Below, piece after piece: positions 45,141-54,220 of a stretch of DNA of 64,000 nt. Made by a program: the position numbers and the translations under genes. Source of the DNA: Paracoccaceae bacterium (GTDB lineage Bacteria; Pseudomonadota; Alphaproteobacteria; Rhodobacterales; Rhodobacteraceae); NCBI GenBank assembly GCA_011620265.1, contig WOZM01000272.1:1-64000 (forward strand), given 5' to 3'. Under the pieces are notes generated by a model that saw nothing but the letters and a program-made list of their open reading frames with translations, did no database searches and was not told the DNA's origin. Position 1 is the first letter of the stretch. Every line of letters starts with the position of its first letter.

Positions 45141-45668
45141 TCAGCCGGCGCAGCGTTTCGCGGCCTCGTCGAGCGCCGCGCTGACGCCGAGAAGCGAGAA
45201 TGTGTCCTTGGTCTGCGTCCCGCGACCCGATCGTGCCGTCAGCACCGCCGAGGCGCCGGCCTTCAGCGCCGCGACGATCTTCGCGTCGTCGTCCTTCGAC
45301 CCCGACCAGGCCCATTCCCCGTCGGTGAAAAGCTCGAACGTGGCGCCGCTGACGTCGAGCGCCACGGTCGAACCGCCCGCGAAGGGATAGCCGCCGGTGA
45401 AGGACACCTCGCCCTCGGCCGATCCCGGCCGGTAGGTCACGAAGAGAAGGATGTCGCCGCGCCGGACCGAGACCGCCTGGCCGTCCTTGGTGTTCACCGT
45501 CTCCTTCGGCGCCGAGACGCCCCAGCATTCCTTGGGGTTCTCCTCGACGAAGACGCTCCAGTCGGTATCGGCGGCCACGCGATTCGTGGACACCTGCCCG
45601 ACGGCGCCCGTCGCCGTCGTCAGCGCCAAGAGAAATGCGCCCGTCGCGCGCCAGCTCGGTGAAGTCAT
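45141..45668 (-). CDS. Invasion-associated locus B (IalB)-family secreted protein
   Basis: 175 residues with a signal peptide (ATGAFLLALTTATGAVGQ). The mature part contains DTDWSVFVEENPKECWGVSA, SVRRGDILLFVTYRPGSAEG, FELFTDGEWAW and a final cysteine (AAKRCAG), the pattern of IalB-related periplasmic proteins. The function in free-living alphaproteobacteria is unclear. I start at 45668, where GGAGG lies 11 bases upstream; the frame is open to 45773. It borders the flagellar island and may not belong to it. Confidence 0.82.
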   Translation of the reverse strand: MTSPSWRATGAFLLALTTATGAVGQVSTNRVAADTDWSVFVEENPKECWGVSAPKETVNTKDGQAVSVRRGDILLFVTYRPGSAEGEVSFTGGYPFAGGSTVALDVSGATFELFTDGEWAWSGSKDDDAKIVAALKAGASAVLTARSGRGTQTKDTFSLLGVSAALDEAAKRCAG

Positions 45669-45841
45669 CTTTGCCGCAGCCTCCAGCTGTCTTTTGCCCC
45701 GGCGGTCCCGGCCGGCGCCGCCTGGAGGCGGCAGCATTTGGCATGGCGGGACGCCCGTCAACTCGATATGCACGTCTTAACGCGAATCCGACAGGGCCGA
45801 AAAGCCCCGGAGGCAGAAATTCGCGCAAAGGTGAGGGGACG

Positions 45842-46837
45842 ATGCCGGCCGTACCGATGATCGAACTGTGGCGGGGCGGGATGCTGGAGAGCGTCCATGT
45901 CGGCCACGCGGTGATCTGCGACGAGACCGGCGGGATCGTCGAAGCCTGGGGCGAACCCGACGCGGTGATCTTCCCGCGCTCCTCCTGCAAGATGATCCAG
46001 GCGCTGCCGCTTCTGGAAAGCGGCGCGGCCGAGGCGTTCGGGCTCGGCGCGGCGCAACTCGCGCTCGCCTGCGCCAGCCATAACGGTGCGGCGATCCATA
46101 CCGGGCCGGTTTCGCGCTGGCTCGCCGATCTCGGCCTTGGCGAGGGCGATTTGCGCTGCGGCGTGCAGATGCCTGACGATCCGGCCGCGCGGAAGGATCT
46201 GATCTGCTCGGACCGCTCGCCCTGCCAGATCCACAACAATTGCTCGGGCAAGCATGCCGGCTTCCTGACCCTGGCCAAGCATCTGAAGGCCGGGTCCGAA
46301 TATCACGAGGTCGATCATCCGGTTCAGCGCGCGGTCCGCGCCGCGTTCGAGGAGGTCACCGGCGAAGCGTCGCCCGGCTTCGGCATCGACGGCTGTTCGG
46401 CGCCGAACTTCGCGACGAGCGTCCACGGGCTCGCCCGCGCGATGGCCTTCTTCGCCGCCGCGCGGCCCGAGGGCGGCGCGCGCGAACGCGCCGCCGCGCG
46501 TCTTGTCGCCGCGATGACCCGTCATCCCGATCTCGTCGCGGGCGAGGGCCGGGCCTGCACGAAGCTCATGCGCGCGATGGGCGGCAAGGTGGCCGTCAAG
46601 ACCGGGGCCGAAGCGGTCTTCGTGGCGATTCTGCCGGAACAGAAGCGGGGCATCGCCGTGAAGATCATGGATGGCGGCACCCGCGGAGCGGAAGCCGCCA
46701 TCGCGGCGCTCTTGCGGCGGCTCGGCGTCCTCGCCCCGGACGATCCGGTCCTTCTCCCCTATCTCACCGGCCCGATCACCAACCGGCGAGGGACGAAGGT
46801 CGGCGAAATCCGGCTCGCCCCCGGTTTCGCCGCCTGA
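45842..46837 (+). CDS. Asparaginase, Rhizobium ReAV-like type
   Basis: 331 residues. The RSSCKM segment gives an SxxK pair (Ser47-Lys50). NNCSGKHAGF and GIDGCSAPNF carry the cysteine-containing motifs of the Rhizobium-type (class 3) asparaginases, which are unrelated to the E. coli enzymes. The expected reaction is L-asparagine to aspartate plus ammonia in the cytoplasm; there is no signal peptide. GAGGGG precedes the ATG. It is divergent from the IalB-like gene, with a lone TTAA at 45777-45780 between them. Confidence 0.9.
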   Translation: MPAVPMIELWRGGMLESVHVGHAVICDETGGIVEAWGEPDAVIFPRSSCKMIQALPLLESGAAEAFGLGAAQLALACASHNGAAIHTGPVSRWLADLGLGEGDLRCGVQMPDDPAARKDLICSDRSPCQIHNNCSGKHAGFLTLAKHLKAGSEYHEVDHPVQRAVRAAFEEVTGEASPGFGIDGCSAPNFATSVHGLARAMAFFAAARPEGGARERAAARLVAAMTRHPDLVAGEGRACTKLMRAMGGKVAVKTGAEAVFVAILPEQKRGIAVKIMDGGTRGAEAAIAALLRRLGVLAPDDPVLLPYLTGPITNRRGTKVGEIRLAPGFAA

Positions 46838-46921
46838 GCCGGGCGTGATCCGAAGGGGCGCCCGTTCCGGGCGCGAGTCTTTCCTCTCGCGCCCGCCGCT
46901 TGCGCGCCGGGCACTCGGGTC

Positions 46922-46997
46922 GCCTCCGGCGGAGGTATTTCGGAACAGAAGAACGGACGTGGTATTTCTTCTGTTCCGAAATACCTCCCGCGGAGCG
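46922..46997. terminator. Head-to-head 3'-end repeats forming a 23-bp inverted repeat (copies 2 and 3)
   Basis: Perfect 23-base arms at 46931-46953 and 46966-46988 (GGAGGTATTTCGG then AACAGAAGAA, and its complement) enclose a 12-base loop. Each arm also begins with its own small GC hairpin facing the gene it follows: the asparaginase gene on the left (plus strand) and serB on the right (minus strand). It is probably a bidirectional terminator. Each half belongs to the element family seen after dnaN and after the thiolase gene. Confidence 0.75.
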
Positions 46998-47059
46998 GAA
47001 ATCGCACGAAGTGCCAGAAGGCATGTGCCGAAGGCACTCAACCGGATCGCCGCATCACC

Positions 47060-47932
47060 TCAGGCGAAATCCTCGACCGCATAGCCCTGGATATAGAGCA
47101 AAGCCGTCAGGTCGCCGTGGTTGATGCGGATGTCGCACTGGGCCGCGACCGAGGGCTTGGCGTGAAGCGCCACCCCGGCGCCGGCGAGGCCGAGCATGCC
47201 GAGGTCGTTCGCTCCGTCGCCGACCGCCATCACCGCGTCGTGGGAGATGCCGAGCCGGTCGCTGATCTCCCGCAGCGCCGCCATCTTGGCCTCGCGCCCG
47301 AGGATCGGCCGGGCGACGTCGCCGGTGAGCGTGCCGCCCTCGACGAGAAGGGTATTGGCCCGGTGCTCGTCGAAGCCGAGATGGGTGGCGACGGCCGTCG
47401 TGAACGCGGTGAAGCCGCCAGAGACAAGCGCCGCATAGCCGCCATTGGCCTTCATCGTCGCGATCAGGTCGCGCCCGCCGGGCGTGTAGGTGATGCGCTC
47501 GGCCAGGACCTGTTCGATGACCGCTTCGGGCAGGCCTTTCAGCAGCCTGACCCGCTCCAGAAGCGCGCCCTCGAAATCCAGCTCGCCGTTCATCGCCCGC
47601 CGGGTGATCTCGGCCACCCGCTTCCCGACCCCGGCCATGTCCGCCAGCTCGTCGATGCATTCCTGCCCGATCATGGTGGAATCCATGTCGGCGAGGAGCA
47701 TGGTCTTCTTCCGGCCCTCGGCCTTCTGCACGACCAGATCGACGCCGACCCCCTGCAAGCCGTCCCAGACCTCCCAGCGGTTCGCGGGCACAGCCTCGAC
47801 CGCGAATTCCGCCGCCACGCCGGGGTTCAGCCATTCCACCGCCCCGCCGCCCCAGGCGTCGCGCAACGCCTCCACCGCCGCGCGGTCGAGATCGGCGCGG
47901 CCGGGATTGGCGAGAAGGGTGGCGATGTACAT
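47060..47932 (-). CDS. serB: Phosphoserine phosphatase
   Basis: 290 residues. It carries out the last step of serine synthesis, O-phosphoserine to serine. The HAD motifs are complete: LLADMDSTMIGQECIDELAD (nucleophile Asp and acid Asp), ALVSGGFTAF, and AVGDGANDLGMLGLAGAGVA. An N-terminal domain of about 75 residues precedes them, as in SerB of E. coli type. I start at 47932 (MYIATLLA). It is divergent from serC, so the whole serine branch sits together. Confidence 0.95.
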   Translation of the reverse strand: MYIATLLANPGRADLDRAAVEALRDAWGGGAVEWLNPGVAAEFAVEAVPANRWEVWDGLQGVGVDLVVQKAEGRKKTMLLADMDSTMIGQECIDELADMAGVGKRVAEITRRAMNGELDFEGALLERVRLLKGLPEAVIEQVLAERITYTPGGRDLIATMKANGGYAALVSGGFTAFTTAVATHLGFDEHRANTLLVEGGTLTGDVARPILGREAKMAALREISDRLGISHDAVMAVGDGANDLGMLGLAGAGVALHAKPSVAAQCDIRINHGDLTALLYIQGYAVEDFA

Positions 47933-47977
47933 GGCGAAGTTTCCGATAGTGGACGGGCGGCGTCGGTTTTTGTGGCT

Positions 47978-48090
47978 CAAGCGGCGCTTTAGATCACTTT
48001 TCCCGCTTGTGCCAGCCTCCGGCCCCCTCTATCTCCGGCGGCGGGACACCCCTCCCCAACGAGGGGCGAATATCTGGAAGGATACCAGCA
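47978..48090 (+). promoter_or_regulatory. Structured leader of serC (candidate serC RNA motif)
   Basis: Three stems precede the serC ATG: CAAGCGG/CCGCTTG (47978-48009), CCCCTC/GAGGGG (48050-48066) and CTGG/CCAG (48074-48088). The last encloses AAGGAT, the ribosome-binding site, in its loop. A conserved serC leader RNA is known in alphaproteobacteria upstream of serC-serA operons. I cannot run the covariance model, so the match is by position and layout only. Confidence 0.5.
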
Positions 48091-49245
<1,155 letters not shown>

Positions 49246-49255
49246 CCGTCCGCAG

Positions 49256-49316
49256 CCCCGGACCACGATCCGGGGCCTCTTCATCGAACCATGAGGTCCC
49301 GGATCAGGTCCGGGAC
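49256..49316 (+). repeat. Two hairpins in the serC-serA gap
   Basis: CCCCGGA-N6-TCCGGGG (49256-49275) and GTCCCGGA-N5-TCCGGGAC (49296-49316) are perfect stems, 11 and 36 bases after the serC stop. They share the TCCGGG core and look like two units of one repeat. There is no T-tract. They may attenuate or stabilise the serC-serA message. Confidence 0.6.
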
Positions 49317-49352
49317 TGCGTTCCGAAAATCCTCATGAAGGAGCCTGTTGAA

Positions 49353-50948
49353 ATGGCACCCAAAGTTCTGGTTTCCGACAAACTCAGCGAAACCGCCGTG
49401 CAGATCTTCCGCGACCGCGGGGTCGAGGTCGATTACCTGCCCGATCTGGGCAAGGACAAGGAGAAACTGCTCGAGGTGATCGGCCGGTATGACGGCCTCG
49501 CCATCCGCTCGGCCACCAAGGTCACGGAGAAGATCCTCGCCGCCGCGACCAGGCTCAAGGTCATCGGCCGCGCCGGGATCGGGGTCGACAATGTCGACAT
49601 CCCCGCCGCCTCGAAAAGGGGCGTGATCGTGATGAACACGCCCTTCGGCAACTCGGTGACGACCGCCGAACACGCCATCGCGATGATGTTCGCCGTCGCC
49701 CGGCAACTGCCCGAGGCCTCGACCTCCACCCATGACGGCAAGTGGGAGAAGAACCGCTTCATGGGGGTCGAGCTTTTCAACAAGACCCTCGGCGTGATCG
49801 GCGCCGGCAATATCGGCGGCATCGTCTGCGACCGGGCGCTCGGGCTCCACATGAAGGTGGTCGCCTACGATCCGTTCCTCAGCGAAGAGCGTGCGAAGGC
49901 GATGGGCGTGACCAAGGTGGAACTCGACGAGCTTCTGGTGCGCGCCGATTTCATCACGCTCCACGTGCCGCTGACCGACAAGACCCGCAATATCCTGTCG
50001 GCCGAGAACATCGCCAAGGCCAAGAAGGGCGTGCGGATCATCAACTGCGCCCGTGGCGGCCTCGTCGATGAAGCGGCCCTCGCCGAGGCGCTGAAATCCG
50101 GCCATGTCGCCGGCGCCGCCTTCGACGTCTTCGAGGTGGAACCGGCGACGGCGAGCCCGCTCTTCCACCTGCCGAACGTCGTCGTGACCCCGCATCTCGG
50201 CGCCGCCACGACCGAGGCGCAGGAAAACGTGGCCCTTCAGGTGGCCGAGCAGATGTCGGACTACCTCCTGACCGGGGCGGTCCAGAACGCGCTCAACATG
50301 CCTTCGGTCACGGCCGAGGAAGCCGCCGTCATGGGCCCGTGGCTGAAGCTCGCCCAGCATCTCGGCGCCTTCGCCGGGCAGATGACGGACGAGCCGATCA
50401 AGGCGATCAACATCCTCTACGACGGCACGGTTTCCGAGATGAACCTCCAGGCACTCAACTGCGGCGCCATTGCCGGGATCATGAAGGCGACCAATCCGGA
50501 CGTGAACATGGTCTCCGCCCCGGTCGTCGCGAAGGAGCGCGGCATCCAGATCTCGACCACCCGGCAGGAGAAGAGCGGCGTCTTCGACGGCTACATGAAA
50601 CTGACCGTCGTCACCGAGAGGCGCGACCGCTCGATCGCCGGCACCGTGTTCAGCGACGGCAAGCCGCGCTTCATCCAGATCAAGGGCATCAACATCGACG
50701 CCGAGATCGGGGAGCACATGCTCTATACGACGAACGAGGACGTGCCGGGGATCATCGGCGCGCTCGGCCAGACAATGGGCGAGAACGGCATCAACATCGC
50801 CAATTTCACGCTCGGCCGCTCGTCGCGCGGCAAGGACGCGATCGCGCTTCTCTATGTCGACGATCCGATCCCGCAGCCGGTGATCGAGCAGTTGATGAAG
50901 ACCGGGCTCTTCCAGCAGGTGAAACCGCTGGTCTTCGACGTCGCCTGA
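49353..50948 (+). CDS. serA: D-3-phosphoglycerate dehydrogenase
   Basis: 531 residues, the long form with an ACT regulatory domain. NAD-binding and catalytic motifs are clear: GRAGIGVDNVDIPAASKRGV, LGVIGAGNIGGIV, INCARGGLVDEAAL and the catalytic TPHLGAAT histidine. The C-terminal ACT domain (about 455-531) starts near EHMLYTTNEDVPGIIGALGQ and would bind serine. AAGGAG precedes the ATG at 49353. It commits 3-phosphoglycerate to serine synthesis and is followed by a UUCG-capped terminator. Confidence 0.97.
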   Translation: MAPKVLVSDKLSETAVQIFRDRGVEVDYLPDLGKDKEKLLEVIGRYDGLAIRSATKVTEKILAAATRLKVIGRAGIGVDNVDIPAASKRGVIVMNTPFGNSVTTAEHAIAMMFAVARQLPEASTSTHDGKWEKNRFMGVELFNKTLGVIGAGNIGGIVCDRALGLHMKVVAYDPFLSEERAKAMGVTKVELDELLVRADFITLHVPLTDKTRNILSAENIAKAKKGVRIINCARGGLVDEAALAEALKSGHVAGAAFDVFEVEPATASPLFHLPNVVVTPHLGAATTEAQENVALQVAEQMSDYLLTGAVQNALNMPSVTAEEAAVMGPWLKLAQHLGAFAGQMTDEPIKAINILYDGTVSEMNLQALNCGAIAGIMKATNPDVNMVSAPVVAKERGIQISTTRQEKSGVFDGYMKLTVVTERRDRSIAGTVFSDGKPRFIQIKGINIDAEIGEHMLYTTNEDVPGIIGALGQTMGENGINIANFTLGRSSRGKDAIALLYVDDPIPQPVIEQLMKTGLFQQVKPLVFDVA

Positions 50949-50957
50949 CACCCCGAA

Positions 50958-50977
50958 CCGGGCCGCTTCGGCGGCCC
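50958..50977 (+). terminator. UUCG-capped hairpin after serA
   Basis: CGGGCCGC-TTCG-GCGGCCCG is a perfect 8-bp stem with a stable UUCG tetraloop, nine bases after the serA stop. Only a weak pyrimidine stretch follows. The further 260 bases to the next gene hold nothing I can assign. Confidence 0.7.
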
Positions 50978-51238
50978 GCTTCATCTGTGGCACCAATCCG
51001 GTCGCCGGCCGGATGAGCGACCGCGCCGGCGAGATGATGAATTGTCCGAGCCTGATGCCGCATGCCTTCCGCACCGGGCCGGAAGGGCTCCTCGCGCTCT
51101 GGCGATCAAGCGGCGACGTGACCCCCCATTCCTACGCTTTCCTGCCGGTCCCGCAGGCCCTGATCGGCCGAGATTGCCGCATTGCATCCCCCGAGCGGCT
51201 CGCGATAGGGTCCGCCCGACTTCAGGGCGGGACGGACC

Positions 51239-51979
51239 ATGCGCACCTACGCGATCGGCGACATCCACGGCGCTCTCGACAAGCTCGAGGCCGCGCACCG
51301 GCTGATCGCGGCCGACCGCGCCGTGACCGGCGATGCCGTGGCGCCCGTGGTCCATATCGGCGATCTGGTGGATCGTGGCCCCGACAGCCGGGGCGTGATC
51401 GACTACCTCATGCGCGGTATCGCCGGCGGCGCGCCCTGGATCGCCCTCAAGGGCAATCACGACCGCATGTTCGAACGCTTCCTCGGCGATCCCGACAGCC
51501 ACGATCCGGGCTTGCGCGAAAGCCTGCACTGGATCGACCCGCGCCTCGGCGGCGGGACGACGCTTGCCTCCTACGGGGTCGAAGGCGCCGGCGAACGGCT
51601 GCTCTTCGACCTGCACGACGAGGCGGTTGCCGCCGTGCCGCAGACTCATGTCGCCTTCCTTGGCGGGCTGAAGCTTCACTACCGGCGCGGTGCAGCCTTG
51701 TTCGTCCATGCCGGCATCCGGCCGGGCGTTCCCCTCGACCGGCAGACCGAGGACGACCTTCTCTGGATCCGCCGGGACTTCCTCGACGATACCAGCGATC
51801 ACGGGATGCTCGTGGTGCATGGCCATACCCCGGTCGAGGCCGCCTCCCACTACGGCAATCGCGTCAACATCGACACCGGCGCCGGCTACGGCAGGCCTCT
51901 GACCGCCGTGGTGATCGAGGGCGACCAGGTCTGGCACCTGACCGGGGACGGCCGCGCGCCGATCCTGCCGCCGGGCTGA
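51239..51979 (+). CDS. Serine/threonine protein phosphatase-like metallophosphoesterase
   Basis: 246 residues. The PPP-type metal motifs are in order: AIGDIHGALDKLEA (GDIHG), HIGDLVDRGPDSRG (GDxVDRG), LKGNHDRMF (GNHD), then FVHAGIRPG and VVHGHTPVE. This is the signature of bacterial PrpA/ApaH-like phosphatases that use two metal ions. Possible substrates are phosphoproteins or dinucleoside polyphosphates; sequence alone does not decide. It seems to be a lone gene upstream of another metallophosphoesterase of a different subfamily. Confidence 0.9.
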   Translation: MRTYAIGDIHGALDKLEAAHRLIAADRAVTGDAVAPVVHIGDLVDRGPDSRGVIDYLMRGIAGGAPWIALKGNHDRMFERFLGDPDSHDPGLRESLHWIDPRLGGGTTLASYGVEGAGERLLFDLHDEAVAAVPQTHVAFLGGLKLHYRRGAALFVHAGIRPGVPLDRQTEDDLLWIRRDFLDDTSDHGMLVVHGHTPVEAASHYGNRVNIDTGAGYGRPLTAVVIEGDQVWHLTGDGRAPILPPG

Positions 51980-52077
51980 GGGCGGGGCTTGATGCCGGCC
52001 TGCATTCGGTGCTTCATCGCCGCCATGACCCCGCCCGCCTTTTCGACGCGACATCCCGTCCGGGCCGGAGCCGGACG

Positions 52078-52926
52078 ATGAGTGCCGCCGACCGCCCGCG
52101 CCGGCGCCACGGCCCGCTCACGCTCTTCAGCCATCCGCGCCTTGTCCGGCACCGGATCGCCGATCCGCGATGGGTGCTGCCGGACCTGACCATCGCGGTC
52201 CTGTCGGATTTCCATGTCTGCCGCCCCTGGACGCCGCTGTCGGCGCTCAGGCGGATCGTGGCGATGACCAATGCGCTGAAACCCGACCTGATCCTCCTGC
52301 CCGGCGATTTCATCGCCGACCGCAACCTGCCGGCGCGGAGCGTTCCGGCCGCCCTGATCGTCGCCGAACTCGCGCCGCTGACCGCGCCCCTTGGCGTCGC
52401 CGCCGTCCTCGGCAATCACGACTGGTGGGATTGCGCCCTCGCGCGGCAGAGCGACTTCGCCCGCAACTCCGTCGTCGAGGCGCTGGAGGCGAGCCGTATC
52501 GCGCTTCTGTCGAACCGGGCGATGCGGGTCGAGTTCGGCGGCGGCGCGTTCTGGCTCGCCGGGATCGACAGCCAGCGCGCCCTCAGGCGGCGCGGTCATC
52601 CGGGCCTCCACGATCCCGAGGCCGCCTTCGCCGAGGTGCCGCCCGGCGCCCCGGCGATCCTCATGGCGCATGAGCCCGACTATTTCGCGACGAACGATCC
52701 GCGCGCCTTTCTCCAGATCAGCGGCCATACCCATGGCGGCCAGATGAATGTCGGCGGCTGGCGGCCGCTGACGCCCTCGGCCTACGGGTCGCGCTACGGT
52801 TGGGGGCATATCCGCGAAGGCGGGCGGCACCTCGTCGTCTCGGGCGGCATCGGCTATTCGGGGTTCCCGCTCAGGATCCTCCAGCCGCCCGAGATCACGC
52901 TAGTCATGCTGCAGCGCGGCGTGTAG
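52078..52926 (+). CDS. YaeI-like metallophosphoesterase
   Basis: 282 residues. ITVLSDFH-type motif (IAVLSDFHVCRPWT), LLPGDFIADRN, AVLGNHDWWDC, LMAHEPDYFA and ISGHTHGGQMNVGGWRPLTP give the calcineurin-like two-metal site of the YaeI/YkuE group, often active on lipid-linked or membrane substrates. No clear membrane helix is visible. The ATG at 52078 is preceded by GGAG. It is followed after 34 bases by the thiolase gene on the same strand. Confidence 0.85.
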   Translation: MSAADRPRRRHGPLTLFSHPRLVRHRIADPRWVLPDLTIAVLSDFHVCRPWTPLSALRRIVAMTNALKPDLILLPGDFIADRNLPARSVPAALIVAELAPLTAPLGVAAVLGNHDWWDCALARQSDFARNSVVEALEASRIALLSNRAMRVEFGGGAFWLAGIDSQRALRRRGHPGLHDPEAAFAEVPPGAPAILMAHEPDYFATNDPRAFLQISGHTHGGQMNVGGWRPLTPSAYGSRYGWGHIREGGRHLVVSGGIGYSGFPLRILQPPEITLVMLQRGV

Positions 52927-52960
52927 ATTGCCGCCGGCAATTACCTGAGGGAGAAGAGAC

Positions 52961-54139
52961 ATGAGCGACGACATCGTGATCCTGTCCGGCGCGCGCACCG
53001 CGATCGGGACATTCGGCGGGGCGCTGGCCGGAATGGCGCCGATCGACATCGCCACCGTGGCCGCGAAGGCCGCGCTGGAGCGGGCGGGGGTAGAGGGCGA
53101 CCGCATCGGCCATGTGGTCTTCGGCCATGTGATCAACACCGAACCGCGCGACATGTATCTCAGCCGCGTCGCCGCGATCCAGGCCGGGGTGCCGAACGGC
53201 ACGCCGGCGATGAACGTCAACCGGCTCTGCGGTTCAGGCGTGCAGGCCATCGTCTCCTGTGTGCAGTCGCTGATGCTCGGCGACGCCGATTTCGCACTCG
53301 CCGGCGGGGCCGAGAACATGAGCCGCTCGCCTTATGCACTTCAGGCTGCGCGCTGGGGCCAGAAAATGGGCGACACCAAGGCGCTCGACATGATGACCGG
53401 GGCGCTGACCTGTCCGTTCGGCACCGGCCATATGGGGGTGACAGCCGAGAACGTCGCGAAGGAACACGACGTGACCCGCGCCGAGCAGGACGCCTTCGCG
53501 ATGGAAAGCCAGGTCCGCGCGGCGAAGGCGATCGCCGAGGGCCGGTTCAAGGATCAGATCGTCCCGGTGGAGATCGCCTCGCGCAAGGGCACAGTCGTCT
53601 TCGACACGGACGAGCATCCGAAGGCGACGAGCCTCGAGGCGCTGGGCGGGCTGAAGACGGTGTTCCAGAAGGACGGCACGGTGACCGCCGGCAATGCCTC
53701 AGGCATCAACGACGGCGCGGGGGCCGTGGTTCTGGCGCGGGCCTCGGCCGCCGCGAAGGCCGGGCTGAAGCCCCGCGCCCGGATCCTCGGCTACGCCCAT
53801 GCCGGGGTGCGACCCGAGGTGATGGGCATCGGCCCGGTGCCGGCGGTCGAGACGCTCCTCGCGCGCACCGGCCTCTCGGTCGGCGATTTCGACGTGATCG
53901 AATCGAACGAGGCTTTCGCGGCGCAGGCTCTGGCAGTGTCGAAGGAGCTCGGCTTCGATCCGGCGAAGGTGAACCCCAATGGCGGCGCCATCGCACTTGG
54001 CCATCCGGTCGGCGCCACCGGCGCGATCCTCGCCGTGAAGGCGCTTTACGAGCTGGAGCGCATCGGCGGCAAGCGGGCGCTGATCACCATGTGCATCGGC
54101 GGCGGCCAGGGTATCGCGCTCGCCATCGAGCGGATCTGA
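52961..54139 (+). CDS. Acetyl-CoA C-acyltransferase (thiolase)
   Basis: 392 residues. The catalytic residues are all present: Cys90 in NRLCGSGVQAI, His348 in ALGHPVGATGA and Cys378 in MCIGGGQG. The enzyme either condenses two acetyl-CoA (toward polyhydroxybutyrate or acetoacetate) or cleaves 3-ketoacyl-CoA in beta-oxidation. No reductase, synthase or dehydrogenase neighbour is present to decide between these. GAGGGAGAAG precedes the ATG. Confidence 0.95.
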   Translation: MSDDIVILSGARTAIGTFGGALAGMAPIDIATVAAKAALERAGVEGDRIGHVVFGHVINTEPRDMYLSRVAAIQAGVPNGTPAMNVNRLCGSGVQAIVSCVQSLMLGDADFALAGGAENMSRSPYALQAARWGQKMGDTKALDMMTGALTCPFGTGHMGVTAENVAKEHDVTRAEQDAFAMESQVRAAKAIAEGRFKDQIVPVEIASRKGTVVFDTDEHPKATSLEALGGLKTVFQKDGTVTAGNASGINDGAGAVVLARASAAAKAGLKPRARILGYAHAGVRPEVMGIGPVPAVETLLARTGLSVGDFDVIESNEAFAAQALAVSKELGFDPAKVNPNGGAIALGHPVGATGAILAVKALYELERIGGKRALITMCIGGGQGIALAIERI

Positions 54140-54160
54140 CCTGTCTGGCGGGACCGGCTC

Positions 54161-54219
54161 AGGGGGCATCGAGCCCCCTTCGCCGGGCCTCCGGCGGGGA
54201 TATTTTCGGCAAGATGAAG
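54161..54219 (+). terminator. Hairpin plus 3'-end repeat element, copy 4, after the thiolase gene
   Basis: AGGGGGC-N5-GCCCCCT (54161-54179) is followed by CGCCGG-GCCT-CCGGCG (54181-54196), then GGGATATTTTCGG and CAAGATGAAG. The second part is nearly identical to the element after dnaN. The run of TATTTT after the stem is the most terminator-like of the copies. It ends two bases before the pbpC stop on the opposite strand. Confidence 0.75.
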
Positions 54220-54220
54220 T

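Noticed and set aside
51013..51238. Small gene beginning ATG at 51013 (MSDRAGEMMNCP)
   Set aside because: No ribosome-binding site, no recognisable family, and the frame runs on into the phosphatase gene region out of frame with it.
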